The notes under the pieces were generated by a model that was given only the letters and a program-made list of their open reading frames with translations, made no database searches and was not told the DNA's origin. From Mycobacterium asiaticum (GTDB lineage: Bacteria > Actinomycetota > Actinomycetes > Mycobacteriales > Mycobacteriaceae): 64,000 bases of DNA. The position numbers and the translations under genes are program-made. This document shows positions 10,101 to 17,938 of this stretch, piece after piece (within the stretch, counting starts at the first letter, position 1; each line of letters opens with the position of its first letter). The stretch covers positions 1 to 64,000 of the forward strand of contig NZ_LZLQ01000124.1 of the NCBI RefSeq assembly GCF_001673315.1. The letters run 5' to 3'.

Positions 10101-11852
10101 GTGGTTGGCTCCTCTATTCCTGCGATCCTGCGCGAGCGCGCAAGCCTGAATCCCAACGGCCGCGCCCTCACCTATGTCGACTTCGACCAGGACTGGGAGG
10201 GCGTCCCGGAGACGTTGACGTGGGCGCAGCTGCACCGGCGCACCCTCAATGTGGGTGAGCAGATCAAGGGATCCGGATCGGCCGGCGACCGCGCGTTGAT
10301 CCTTGCCCCGCAGGGTCTCGAGTATGTTGTCGGGTTTCTCGGCGCGTTGCAGGCCGGGATGATTGCGGTGCCGCTCTCGGTTCCACATGGCGGCGCCCAC
10401 GACGAGCGAACCCTTTCGGTCCTCAGCGACACCTCGCCCACGGTGGTGCTGACCACGTCGGCCGCGATCGACAACGTCCGGGAATGCCTCGACCCGCACG
10501 CGGGAGAACGTGCGCCGGCGCTGATCGAGGTGGACCGGTTGGACCTGGACGGCCGCCCGCCGTCGTCGCGGCCGGTGCGTGGCGCCGACGAGGGATCGAC
10601 GACTGCCTACCTGCAGTACACGTCGGGATCGACCCGTACCCCGGCCGGCGTCACGGTGTCGAACGACAATGTATTCGCGAACTTCGGCCAGATCATGGGC
10701 GACTTCTTCGTCAACGAGGGCGGAGCCCCACCGGCGGATCTCGATGTGGTGTCGTGGCTGCCGCTGTACCACGACATGGGTCTGCTTCTCGGAACGATCA
10801 TGCCGGTGCTGGCCGGCCGGCACACGCTGCTGACCAGCCCGGTGGCTTTCCTGCAACGACCGGCCCGCTGGATGCAACTGCTCGCGCGCCACGGTGTGAC
10901 GATCACCGCCGGCCCGAACTTCGCCTTCGAGATCGCGGTGCGCAAGACCTCCGACGAGGACATGGCCGGACTCGATCTCGGTGCTGTCCACAGCATGCTG
11001 AACGGCAGCGAGCGAGTGCAGCCCGCTACATTGCAGCGGTTCGCCGACCGGTTCGCCAAGTTCGGCCTGACCCCCAAGTCGCTGCGGCCGGCATACGGGA
11101 TGGCCGAAGCGACGGTATACATCGCTACCCGCCGACCGGGTGATCCACCCGAGATCGTGGATTTCGACACTCAGGAACTGCCGGACGGCAAAGCCCTGCG
11201 AGTCGAACGCGGTAGCGGCACACCGCTGGTCAGTTACGGCGTGCCGACGTCGCAGCTGGTTCGTATCGTCGACGCCGATACCAGAGTCGAGTGCCCGGAA
11301 GGCTCGGTCGGCGAGATTTGGGTGCAGGGCGGCAACGTCGCATCGGGCTATTGGCAGAAGCCCGACGAAAGCGCGCACACATTCGGCGCAACGATCGTCG
11401 ACCCGCCGGAGGGCACCCCGGAGGGGCCCTGGTTGCGGACGGGGGATTCGGGCTTCTACTCCGGTGGCGAGTTGTTCATCATGGGCCGCATCAAGGACCT
11501 GCTGATTGTCTACGGGCGCAACCACTCTCCGGACGACATCGAGGCGACCATTCAGGAGATCAGCGCCGGCCGCTGCGCGGCGATCGCGGTTCCGCAGGAT
11601 GGGGTGGAGAAGCTCGCCGCCATCATCGAGATCAAGCAGCGCAAGGACGAATCCGCCGACGATCTGGCCGAGCGGTTGGGTGTTCTCAAGCGCGACATCA
11701 CTGCCGCGATCTTCGATTCGCACGGCCTGAGCGTGGCCGACCTGGTGCTGGTGTCGCCCGGTTCGATTCCGATCACCACCAGCGGCAAGATCAGGCGGCA
11801 ACAGTCGGTGCAGATGTATCAGGACAAGGCGTTCGCCCGGTTGGACGCCTGA
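10101..11852 (+). CDS. fadD24: Long-chain fatty acyl-AMP ligase (FadD24-like)
   Basis: The enzyme has 583 residues and is of the FAAL type, which activates a fatty acid as acyl-adenylate and hands it to a PKS rather than to CoA. The ATP-binding loop is seen as YTSGSTRTPAGV, followed by YGMAEATVY, the LRTGDSGF region and a C-terminal adenylation subdomain ending in ITTSGKIRRQQ. The GTG at 10101 gives MVGSSIP, the same start as M. tuberculosis FadD24 as I recall it; a GTG at 10089 is the alternative. It is divergent from the complete pks with about 110 bp between them, a common arrangement for starter-unit loading. Two genes follow it with 9-10 bp gaps, suggesting one operon. Confidence 0.93.
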   Translation: MVGSSIPAILRERASLNPNGRALTYVDFDQDWEGVPETLTWAQLHRRTLNVGEQIKGSGSAGDRALILAPQGLEYVVGFLGALQAGMIAVPLSVPHGGAHDERTLSVLSDTSPTVVLTTSAAIDNVRECLDPHAGERAPALIEVDRLDLDGRPPSSRPVRGADEGSTTAYLQYTSGSTRTPAGVTVSNDNVFANFGQIMGDFFVNEGGAPPADLDVVSWLPLYHDMGLLLGTIMPVLAGRHTLLTSPVAFLQRPARWMQLLARHGVTITAGPNFAFEIAVRKTSDEDMAGLDLGAVHSMLNGSERVQPATLQRFADRFAKFGLTPKSLRPAYGMAEATVYIATRRPGDPPEIVDFDTQELPDGKALRVERGSGTPLVSYGVPTSQLVRIVDADTRVECPEGSVGEIWVQGGNVASGYWQKPDESAHTFGATIVDPPEGTPEGPWLRTGDSGFYSGGELFIMGRIKDLLIVYGRNHSPDDIEATIQEISAGRCAAIAVPQDGVEKLAAIIEIKQRKDESADDLAERLGVLKRDITAAIFDSHGLSVADLVLVSPGSIPITTSGKIRRQQSVQMYQDKAFARLDA

Positions 11853-11861
11853 TCGAATTCC

Positions 11862-12446
11862 ATGACCCACGCCAATAATCCGCCTCGGATACCGCTGCTG
11901 CCAGTCGAGGAGGCCAAGGCTGCCGCCGACGAAGCCGGCGTACCTGATTACATGGCCGAGTTGAGCATCTTCCAGATGCTGCTCAACCATCCGCGCCTGG
12001 CCGGGGTTTTCAACGATCTGCTCGCCACCATGCTGTGGCACGGGAGCCTCGACCGCAGACTGCGCGAACTGGCGATCATGCGGATCGGCTGGCTCACCGG
12101 CTGCGACTACGAGTGGACCCAGCACTGGCGGGTCGCCTCGCGTCTCGGGGTCTCGGCCGACGATCTGCTCGGCGTGCGGGATTGGCAGGCACACAACGGG
12201 TTCGGCGCCGCTGAGCGGGCGGTGCTGGCCGCCACCGACGACGTCGTGCGCGGCGGCGTGGTGAGCGACGCGAGCTGGGCGGCGTGTGAGCGCGAATTCG
12301 GCGGCGACAGAACAGTTCTCATCGAGCTGGTCACCGCCATCGGGGCGTGGCGGATGGTGGCTTCGATCCTGCAGAGCCTGCGGGTTCCGCTGGAGGAGGG
12401 CGTAGCTAGCTGGCCGCCCGACGGGCGGTCGCCCGCGTCGGCGTAG
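11862..12446 (+). CDS. Carboxymuconolactone decarboxylase/AhpD-like protein (Rv1531-like)
   Basis: This 194-residue helical protein carries the CMD family core: RELAIMRIGWLTGC, then YEWTQHW, the usual Cys-x-x-Tyr-x-Trp-x3-His neighbourhood. It has a single Cys there rather than the AhpD CxxC, so an alkylhydroperoxidase reductant role is doubtful. It lies 9 bp after fadD and 10 bp before the nitronate monooxygenase gene. The order fadD24-Rv1531-Rv1533 is as in M. tuberculosis, but the alcohol dehydrogenase I remember between fadD24 and Rv1531 there is missing. Substrate unknown. Confidence 0.88.
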   Translation: MTHANNPPRIPLLPVEEAKAAADEAGVPDYMAELSIFQMLLNHPRLAGVFNDLLATMLWHGSLDRRLRELAIMRIGWLTGCDYEWTQHWRVASRLGVSADDLLGVRDWQAHNGFGAAERAVLAATDDVVRGGVVSDASWAACEREFGGDRTVLIELVTAIGAWRMVASILQSLRVPLEEGVASWPPDGRSPASA

Positions 12447-12456
12447 CGTCGGCGGC

Positions 12457-13581
12457 ATGCGAACCAGGGTGGCCGAAATGCTCGGCGTCGAGTTTCCAAT
12501 CTGCGCGTTCAGCCATTGCCGCGACGTCGTGGCCGCCGTGACAAATGCGGGCGGGTTCGGGATTCTGGGGGCAACGGCGCACAGCCCGCGCCGGCTGGAC
12601 AGCGAGCTGACCTGGATCGAGGAGCAGACGGGCGGCAAGCCGTACGGGGTGGACCTGCTACTACCGCCCAAGTACGTCGGCGCCGATGAAGGCGGCATCA
12701 ACTCGAGACAGGCGCAGGGCCTGCTGCCCGAGGAGCACCGCGCGTTCGTCGATGAGTTACTGGACCGCTACGGCGTCGCCGCACCGGCCTCCGACGAAGA
12801 GCCGATCCGGGGTGGGCTCAATATCTCGCCCAAAGGCTACGAACCGTTGCTCGAGGTGGCATTTGCACACGACATCCGTCTGATCGCCAGCGCGCTCGGG
12901 CCTCCGCCGCACGACCTAGTGGAACGAGCGCACAACCAGGACGTCCTGGTGGCCGCGCTGGCCGGCACCACCGAACACGCGCGCCGGCATGCAGCCGCCG
13001 GTGTGGACCTGATCGTCGCGCAAGGCACCGAAGCTGGTGGGCACACCGGCGAAGTGGCGACCATGGTGTTGGTTCCCGAAGTGGTCGACGCGGTAGCGCC
13101 CACACCCGTGTTGGCCGCGGGTGGCATCGCCCGCGGCCGCCAGATCGCGGCGGCATTGGCACTGGGAGCCGAGGGCGTGTGGTGTGGATCGGTGTGGTTG
13201 ACCACCGAAGAGGCCGAAACGGCGCCGGTGGTCAAAGACAAGTTTCTGGCCGCGACGTCCTCGGACACGGTCCGGTCCCGATCCATGACTGGCAAACCGG
13301 CGCGGATGCTGCGCACGGCCTGGACCGAGGAATGGGAACGGCCGGAGACGCCCAACCCGCTGGGCATGCCGCTGCAGACCGCATTGATCACCGATTCGCA
13401 GATCCGCATCAACCAGGCCGCGGCTCAGCCCGGGTCCAAGGCTCGCGAACTCGCGACGTATTTCGTCGGACAGGTGGTCGGCTCGCTGGACCGGGTGCGG
13501 CCGACCCGCGCGGTGGTGCTGGACATGGTGGAGGAGTACATCGAGACCGTGGGGCGCCTGGAAGGGCTTTCCGACGCCTGA
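12457..13581 (+). CDS. Nitronate monooxygenase family flavoprotein (Rv1533-like)
   Basis: This 374-residue TIM-barrel protein of the 2-nitropropane dioxygenase/NMO family oxidises alkyl nitronates using FMN. The sequence shows the N-terminal AGGFGILGA loop, the GTEAGGHTG segment with the conserved His, the phosphate-binding VLAAGGIARGRQ stretch, and AALALGAEGVWCGS. The ATG at 12457 follows the previous gene by 10 bp. Members of this family often lack tested substrates, and some act in lipid metabolism, which would fit the neighbouring PKS genes. That link is inference only. Confidence 0.9.
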   Translation: MRTRVAEMLGVEFPICAFSHCRDVVAAVTNAGGFGILGATAHSPRRLDSELTWIEEQTGGKPYGVDLLLPPKYVGADEGGINSRQAQGLLPEEHRAFVDELLDRYGVAAPASDEEPIRGGLNISPKGYEPLLEVAFAHDIRLIASALGPPPHDLVERAHNQDVLVAALAGTTEHARRHAAAGVDLIVAQGTEAGGHTGEVATMVLVPEVVDAVAPTPVLAAGGIARGRQIAAALALGAEGVWCGSVWLTTEEAETAPVVKDKFLAATSSDTVRSRSMTGKPARMLRTAWTEEWERPETPNPLGMPLQTALITDSQIRINQAAAQPGSKARELATYFVGQVVGSLDRVRPTRAVVLDMVEEYIETVGRLEGLSDA

Positions 13582-13712
13582 ACAAGACCGCGCGTGCCGA
13601 CTGTGACCTTCCCCACATGGCCTGCCCGACGGTATCGGTGCAGTTCAGAAGCTTGGGAGTGGGCTGCCCGGATGGGGTTTGCGCACAGATCGCGAATCTG
13701 CGGAGTGCCGCG

Positions 13713-13741
13713 TTGACCGAGCCGGGTCGGTCGTGCATGAT
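13713..13741 (+). promoter_or_regulatory. Candidate promoter of the M-box leader
   Basis: A TTGACC -35 (13713-13718) and a CATGAT -10 (13736-13741) are separated by exactly 17 bases. The expected start of transcription, about 13748, falls just before the first riboswitch helix. Confidence 0.6.
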
Positions 13742-13750
13742 CGGTCAGGC

Positions 13751-13912
13751 AAGCACCTCGTTAGGTGAGGCGGCTACACGAACATAGGCCACTGACCCCG
13801 AACGTCGAAAGACGCCCCGGGTCAGGACAGCTCCTCCCGGATTAAGGGTTGAGCCCAGGTGGCTTCCGGTTTACCGGACACGTCGGGTAGTGCCGAAGCT
13901 CTGACGAGTGGG
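13751..13912 (+). promoter_or_regulatory. M-box (ykoK) magnesium riboswitch
   Basis: The core GTTAGGTGAGG (13760-13770) is the signature of the M-box Mg2+ sensor. The rest follows in the family order: AACGTCGAAAGACGCC, GGGTCAGGACAGC, a TTCCGGTTTACCGGA hairpin, then GTGCCGAAGCTCTGACGAG. The closing helix pairs CTCGT (13757-13761) with ACGAG (13904-13908). It stands in front of the Rv1535-like gene; an M-box at the same place is known in M. tuberculosis. In the known mechanism, high Mg2+ folds the aptamer and favours termination. Confidence 0.9.
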
Positions 13913-13921
13913 GTGCGGATT

Positions 13922-13941
13922 TTCCGGCGCGATCGCCGGAA
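13922..13941 (+). terminator. Hairpin terminator after the M-box
   Basis: TTCCGGCG and CGCCGGAA form a perfect 8-bp stem with a CGAT loop, followed by a T-rich run (TTCTGTTCTCCTT). It lies ten bases after the riboswitch and is the obvious expression platform for transcription attenuation. Confidence 0.75.
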
Positions 13942-14015
13942 TTCTGTTCTCCTTGAAGTGCGCGCACAGACTGCGCGGGTATCGCGTGTCGTGACCGAGA
14001 GGAGGTGAGGGACGC

Positions 14016-14093
14016 ATGAGTTCCAGTGGCAGTCCGGGTCGATATCCGGACGTTTCGTCCCTGACCGGTCTCCGGCGCGACGCTCTCGGCTGA
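14016..14093 (+). CDS. Small upstream ORF, 25 codons, between the M-box terminator and the Rv1535-like gene
   Basis: The ORF starts at an ATG preceded by AGAGGAGGTGAGG, an almost perfect complement of the 16S rRNA 3' end and the strongest Shine-Dalgarno in the window. It encodes MSSSGSPGRYPDVSSL, continues to 25 residues and stops at TGA 14091-14093. It lies after the M-box terminator and ends 103 bases before the next start codon. The peptide has no recognisable domain; Ser and Gly dominate its first half. It may be a small protein or a translated leader that controls termination or translation of the downstream gene. Being short, it could be chance, but the ribosome site argues against that. 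Confidence 0.55.
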   Translation: MSSSGSPGRYPDVSSLTGLRRDALG

Positions 14094-14196
14094 GTCGTCA
14101 CACACCTTCCACGCGCGGAACCGCAACGGGATGGGACTTACCAAGATTCTTTTGAGGTCCACCTGTCACCGTTTGGTTTCCCGCTAGGAGGCGATC

Positions 14197-14442
14197 ATGA
14201 CCGCTGCTCTGTACGACGAAGTAGTAACCGTTCCCGCTGCGCCCCACCTGCACGTGGTGCGCGACCTTCCCGTCGCCGAACTGCCCAAGAAGGCACCCAA
14301 GAAGGTGCCCAGCGGCGTCGAGGCTGCATTCAGCATGGGTGGCGACCCGCTGGTTGACGGGGCTGCCCGCCTGCTCACCGTTCCGCTGCGGCACATGTAC
14401 GCCGCGCTGTGGCGCATCGGTGTGCTCGAGGTGCAGGCGTAA
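14197..14442 (+). CDS. Small conserved protein of the M-box regulon (Rv1535-like)
   Basis: This 81-residue protein starts MTAALYDEVVTVPAAP at an ATG with a strong AGGAGG site six bases upstream. The middle contains a lysine/proline stretch (LPKKAPKKVPSG) and the C-terminus a short amphipathic, aromatic segment ending WRIGVLEVQA. There is no signal peptide, no clear membrane span and no known domain. The leader carries a Mg2+ riboswitch, so the protein is presumably made when magnesium is scarce, a useful clue to an otherwise unknown function. A long hairpin terminator follows at 14491-14548. Confidence 0.85.
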   Translation: MTAALYDEVVTVPAAPHLHVVRDLPVAELPKKAPKKVPSGVEAAFSMGGDPLVDGAARLLTVPLRHMYAALWRIGVLEVQA

Positions 14443-14446
14443 CGCC

Positions 14447-14482
14447 ATGGAAAACGGCATCGAAAACGGCATGGAAAGCGCG
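14447..14482 (+). repeat. Three imperfect 12-bp repeats after the Rv1535-like gene
   Basis: ATGGAAAACGGC, ATCGAAAACGGC and ATGGAAAGCGCG follow one another directly. They open a 19-codon frame (MENGIENGMES...) that ends at 14506 inside the terminator stem. It has no well-placed ribosome site, so I treat it as a repeat, not a gene. Confidence 0.6.
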
Positions 14483-14490
14483 CAACCCAA

Positions 14491-14548
14491 GACTCCGAGG
14501 GGTTAGCCGACTTCAGGTACGCCTGCGGCCGGCTAACCCCTCGGAGTC
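14491..14548 (+). terminator. 19-bp hairpin between the Rv1535-like gene and ileS
   Basis: The arms 14491-14509 and 14530-14548 are perfect 19-base inverted complements around a 20-base loop. The loop itself contains CAGG/CCTG. There is no U tract, as is common for mycobacterial terminators. It separates the Mg2+-controlled unit from the ileS T-box promoter four bases later. Confidence 0.7.
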
Positions 14549-14551
14549 CAT

Positions 14552-14762
14552 TAGAATCAGCACATTGGCGTCGATCCGGCCATCACCGGGGAGCTTTCGG
14601 AAGAACAGCCTTACTGGCTCAGTAGAACCGAACGGGTAGGCCCGTCACAGCCTGTTCAGAGCGGTCATGCGTCAGCGTGGCAAGCGGGGTGGTACCGCGG
14701 CGTTCGCGCAAAAGCGCATCGTCGTCCCCGTGCCCGAACTGCCGAGGCACCGGAGACGACGC
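14552..14762 (+). promoter_or_regulatory. ileS promoter (-10 TAGAAT) and translational T-box leader
   Basis: The -10 box TAGAAT (14552-14557) predicts a start near 14564. The leader has the actinobacterial T-box pieces: a specifier candidate ATC (isoleucine codon, 14582-14584) before CACCGGGGAGC, AGTAGAACCGAACGGG, and the diagnostic GGGTGGTACCGCGG (14687-14700) whose TGGT pairs with the tRNA acceptor end. The Shine-Dalgarno GGAG (14752-14755) sits in a hairpin whose arms are GTCGTC (14721-14726) with GACGAC (14755-14760) and GTGCC (14730-14734) with GGCAC (14746-14750). Uncharged tRNA-Ile should free it, raising IleS translation. Confidence 0.88.
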
Positions 14763-17700
14763 GTGACGAATAACCTGGATGGCGAGGCGCACACGGCCTA
14801 TCCCAAGCTGGCCAGCGGCGCACCCGACTTTCCCGCACTCGAACTCGAAGTGCTCGACTACTGGTTCCGCGACGACACCTTCCGCGCCAGCATCGCCCGG
14901 CGGGAGGGGGCCGCGGAGTACGTGTTCTACGACGGGCCGCCGTTCGCCAACGGTCTGCCGCACTACGGGCATCTGCTGACCGGCTACGTCAAGGACATCG
15001 TGCCGCGATACCGCACCATGCGCGGCGACAAGGTGGAGCGCCGATTCGGTTGGGACACACACGGTTTGCCGGCCGAACTCGAAGTCGAACGCCAGTTGGG
15101 CATCACCGACAAGTCCCAGATCGACTCGATGGGGATTGCCGAATTCAACGACGCCTGTCGTGCATCGGTGTTGCGCTACACCGACGAATGGCAACAGTAT
15201 GTGACCCGTCAAGCCCGCTGGGTCGACTTCGACAACGATTACAAGACACTCGATCTCACCTACATGGAGTCGGTGATCTGGGCGTTCAAACAGCTGTGGG
15301 ACAAGGGCCTGGCTTACGAGGGCTACCGGGTGCTGCCGTACTGCTGGCGCGACGAGACGCCGCTGTCCAACCACGAATTGCGCATGGACGACGACGTCTA
15401 CCAGAGCCGTCAGGACCCCGCACTCACCGTCGGATTCAAGGTGGTAGGTGGTGACTCACACAATGGACTCGGCGGCGCCTACCTGCTGATCTGGACGACG
15501 ACGCCGTGGACCCTGCCGTCGAATCTGGCGGTAGCGGTGAACCCCGGCGTGAGTTATGTGGAAGTGCAGGCCGGAGATCGGCGCGTGGTGCTTGCCGAGG
15601 CGCGGCTGGGTGCCTATGCGCGCGAACTCGGTGAGGAGCCCGAGGTGCTGCGGGTGTTTCCCGGCTCGGATCTGCTGGGCACCCGGTATCTGCCGCCGTT
15701 CCCGTATTTCATGGACGCGGACAACGCTTTTCAGGTGTTACCCGGTGAATTCGTCACCACCGAGGACGGCACCGGCCTGGTGCACATGGCACCCGCCTAC
15801 GGCGAGGACGACATGGCGACCACCGACCCGGTCGGCATCGTGCCGGTCACTCCGGTCGACGCGAAGGGCCGCTTCGATGCGTCCGTGCCTGATTACCAGG
15901 GACAGCACGTCTTCGACGCCAACCCGCAGATCATTCGCGACCTGAAGAACCAGAGCGGCCCGGCGGCGGCCAACGGCGCGGTGCTGCTGCGCCACGAAAC
16001 CTACGAGCACCCGTACCCGCATTGCTGGCGTTGCCGCAATCCGCTGATCTACCGTGCGGTCTCGTCGTGGTTCGTGCGGGTGACCGAGTTCCGCGATCGC
16101 ATGGTGGAACTCAATCAGCAGATCACCTGGTATCCCGAGCACGTCAAAGACGGGCAGTTCGGCAAATGGCTGCAAGGCGCCCGCGACTGGTCCATCTCGC
16201 GAAACCGCTACTGGGGCACGCCGATTCCGGTGTGGAAGTCCGACGATCCGGCGTTCCCCAGGATCGATGTCTACGGCAGCCTGGACGAGCTGGAACGCGA
16301 CTTCGGGGTACGCCCGGACAACCTGCACCGTCCCTACATCGACGAACTCACCCGGCCCAATCCCGACGACCCCACCGGCAACAGCACCATGCGCCGCATC
16401 ACCGATGTGCTCGACGTGTGGTTCGACTCCGGTTCGATGCCGTACGCCCAGGTGCACTATCCGTTCGAGAACGCGGACTGGTTCGACAGTCATTACCCGG
16501 GTGACTTCATCGTCGAGTACATCGGGCAGACCCGGGGCTGGTTCTACACGCTGCACGTGCTGGCCACCGCGCTGTTCGACCGGCCGTCGTTCAAAACCTG
16601 TGTCGCACATGGGATCGTGCTCGGGTCAGACGGCCAGAAGATGAGCAAGTCGCTGCGCAACTATCCGGACGTGACCGAGGTGTTCGACCGGGACGGCTCG
16701 GACGCGATGCGGTGGTTCCTGATGGCCTCGCCGATCCTGCGCGGTGGCAACCTGATCGTCACCGAGCAGGGTATTCGCGACGGTGTGCGCCAGGTGTTGC
16801 TGCCGTTGTGGAACGCCTACAGTTTCCTCGCCCTGTACGCGCCGAAAGTCGGTACCTGGCGCACGGATTCGACGCACGTGCTGGACCGTTACGTCTTGGC
16901 CAAGCTGACGGTGCTGCGTGACGGACTGACCGCCGCGCTGGATGTGTGCGACATCTCCGGGGCGTGCGAGCAACTGCGCCAGTTCACCGAGGCATTGACG
17001 AATTGGTATGTGCGACGGTCGCGTTCCCGGTTCTGGGTGGAAGATGCGGACGCGATCGACACCTTGCACACGGTGCTGGAGGTCACCGCTCGGCTGGCCG
17101 CTCCGCTGCTGCCATTGATCACCGAGCTGATTTGGCGCGGTCTGACCAGCGGACGCTCGGTGCATCTGACGGACTGGCCACAGGCTGCCGAACTGCCCGC
17201 CGATGCCGACTTGGTGGCCGCGATGGATCAGGTCCGCGAGGTGTGTTCGGCGGCGTCCTCGTTACGCAAGGCCAAGAAGCTACGGGTACGCCTGCCGTTG
17301 CCGAAATTGACTGTGGCGGTGGAGGATCCAGAGCGGTTGCGGCCATTCACCGACCTGATCGGGGACGAGCTCAACGTCAAGGAAGTCGAGCTGACCGATG
17401 CCATCGACAGCTACGGACGCTTCGAGCTCACCGTCAATGCGCGGGTCGCGGGGCCTCGACTGGGCAAGGACGTGCAGGCGGCGATCAAGGCCGTCAAAGC
17501 CGGCGAGGGCGTGGTCAACCCGGACGGCACCCTGACCGCGGGTCCGGCGGTCCTGCAGCCCGAGGAATACAGTTCCCGGCTGGTGGCCGCCGACCCGGAA
17601 TTCACCGCGGCGCTGCCCGGCGGAGCGGGGCTGGTGGTGTTGGACGGCACGGTGACGCCCGAGCTGGAGGCCGAAGGTTGGGCCAAGGACCGCATCCGCG

Positions 17701-17915
17701 AACTGCAGGAGCTGCGCAAGACGACCGGGCTGGACGTCTCGGATCGCATCCGCGTGGTAATCGCGGTACCCGAAGAACGCGAAGCTTGGGCGCGTGCGCA
17801 TCGCGACCTGATCGCCGGCGAGATCCTGGCCACCGCTTTCGAATTCGGCGACCCAGCGGAGGGCGTCGACATCGGCGACGGGGTGCGGGTGGCGATTTCT
17901 CGCGCTCAGGCCTAG
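14763..17915 (+). CDS. ileS: Isoleucyl-tRNA synthetase
   Basis: This 1050-residue class I aminoacyl-tRNA synthetase charges tRNA-Ile. The HIGH signature appears as HYGH in NGLPHYGHLLTGY and the KMSKS loop as KMSKSLRNYPDV. The editing domain lies between them, with GTGLVHMAPAYGEDD, and an anticodon-binding domain makes up the C-terminal third. The GTG at 14763 is chosen because the T-box SD GGAG lies seven bases upstream and the protein family begins at about VTNNLDGEAH. An open frame continues upstream to 14667, but that part is the riboswitch. The stop TAG falls within an 11-bp tandem repeat (17904-17925). Confidence 0.97.
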   Translation: MTNNLDGEAHTAYPKLASGAPDFPALELEVLDYWFRDDTFRASIARREGAAEYVFYDGPPFANGLPHYGHLLTGYVKDIVPRYRTMRGDKVERRFGWDTHGLPAELEVERQLGITDKSQIDSMGIAEFNDACRASVLRYTDEWQQYVTRQARWVDFDNDYKTLDLTYMESVIWAFKQLWDKGLAYEGYRVLPYCWRDETPLSNHELRMDDDVYQSRQDPALTVGFKVVGGDSHNGLGGAYLLIWTTTPWTLPSNLAVAVNPGVSYVEVQAGDRRVVLAEARLGAYARELGEEPEVLRVFPGSDLLGTRYLPPFPYFMDADNAFQVLPGEFVTTEDGTGLVHMAPAYGEDDMATTDPVGIVPVTPVDAKGRFDASVPDYQGQHVFDANPQIIRDLKNQSGPAAANGAVLLRHETYEHPYPHCWRCRNPLIYRAVSSWFVRVTEFRDRMVELNQQITWYPEHVKDGQFGKWLQGARDWSISRNRYWGTPIPVWKSDDPAFPRIDVYGSLDELERDFGVRPDNLHRPYIDELTRPNPDDPTGNSTMRRITDVLDVWFDSGSMPYAQVHYPFENADWFDSHYPGDFIVEYIGQTRGWFYTLHVLATALFDRPSFKTCVAHGIVLGSDGQKMSKSLRNYPDVTEVFDRDGSDAMRWFLMASPILRGGNLIVTEQGIRDGVRQVLLPLWNAYSFLALYAPKVGTWRTDSTHVLDRYVLAKLTVLRDGLTAALDVCDISGACEQLRQFTEALTNWYVRRSRSRFWVEDADAIDTLHTVLEVTARLAAPLLPLITELIWRGLTSGRSVHLTDWPQAAELPADADLVAAMDQVREVCSAASSLRKAKKLRVRLPLPKLTVAVEDPERLRPFTDLIGDELNVKEVELTDAIDSYGRFELTVNARVAGPRLGKDVQAAIKAVKAGEGVVNPDGTLTAGPAVLQPEEYSSRLVAADPEFTAALPGGAGLVVLDGTVTPELEAEGWAKDRIRELQELRKTTGLDVSDRIRVVIAVPEEREAWARAHRDLIAGEILATAFEFGDPAEGVDIGDGVRVAISRAQA

Positions 17916-17925
17916 CTCAGGCCTA
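17904..17925. repeat. 11-bp tandem repeat across the ileS stop codon
   Basis: GCTCAGGCCTA occurs twice in a row. The ileS TAG uses the last two bases of the first copy and the first base of the second, so either copy preserves a stop. Confidence 0.7.
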
Positions 17926-17938
17926 GCTGGGCCTGGCT

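Noticed and set aside
3651..12701. A single minus-strand open frame of about 3000 codons
   Set aside because: Only 3651-9989 has PKS domains. The upstream extension is antisense to fadD and the Rv1531/Rv1533-like genes and encodes low-complexity Arg/Pro/Gly sequence.
14447..14506. A 19-codon gene made of 12-bp repeats
   Set aside because: No properly spaced ribosome site, and the stop lies within a terminator stem.
14667..14762. N-terminal extension of ileS from an ATG at 14667
   Set aside because: This stretch is the T-box antisequestrator and sequestrator RNA; the Shine-Dalgarno serves the GTG at 14763.
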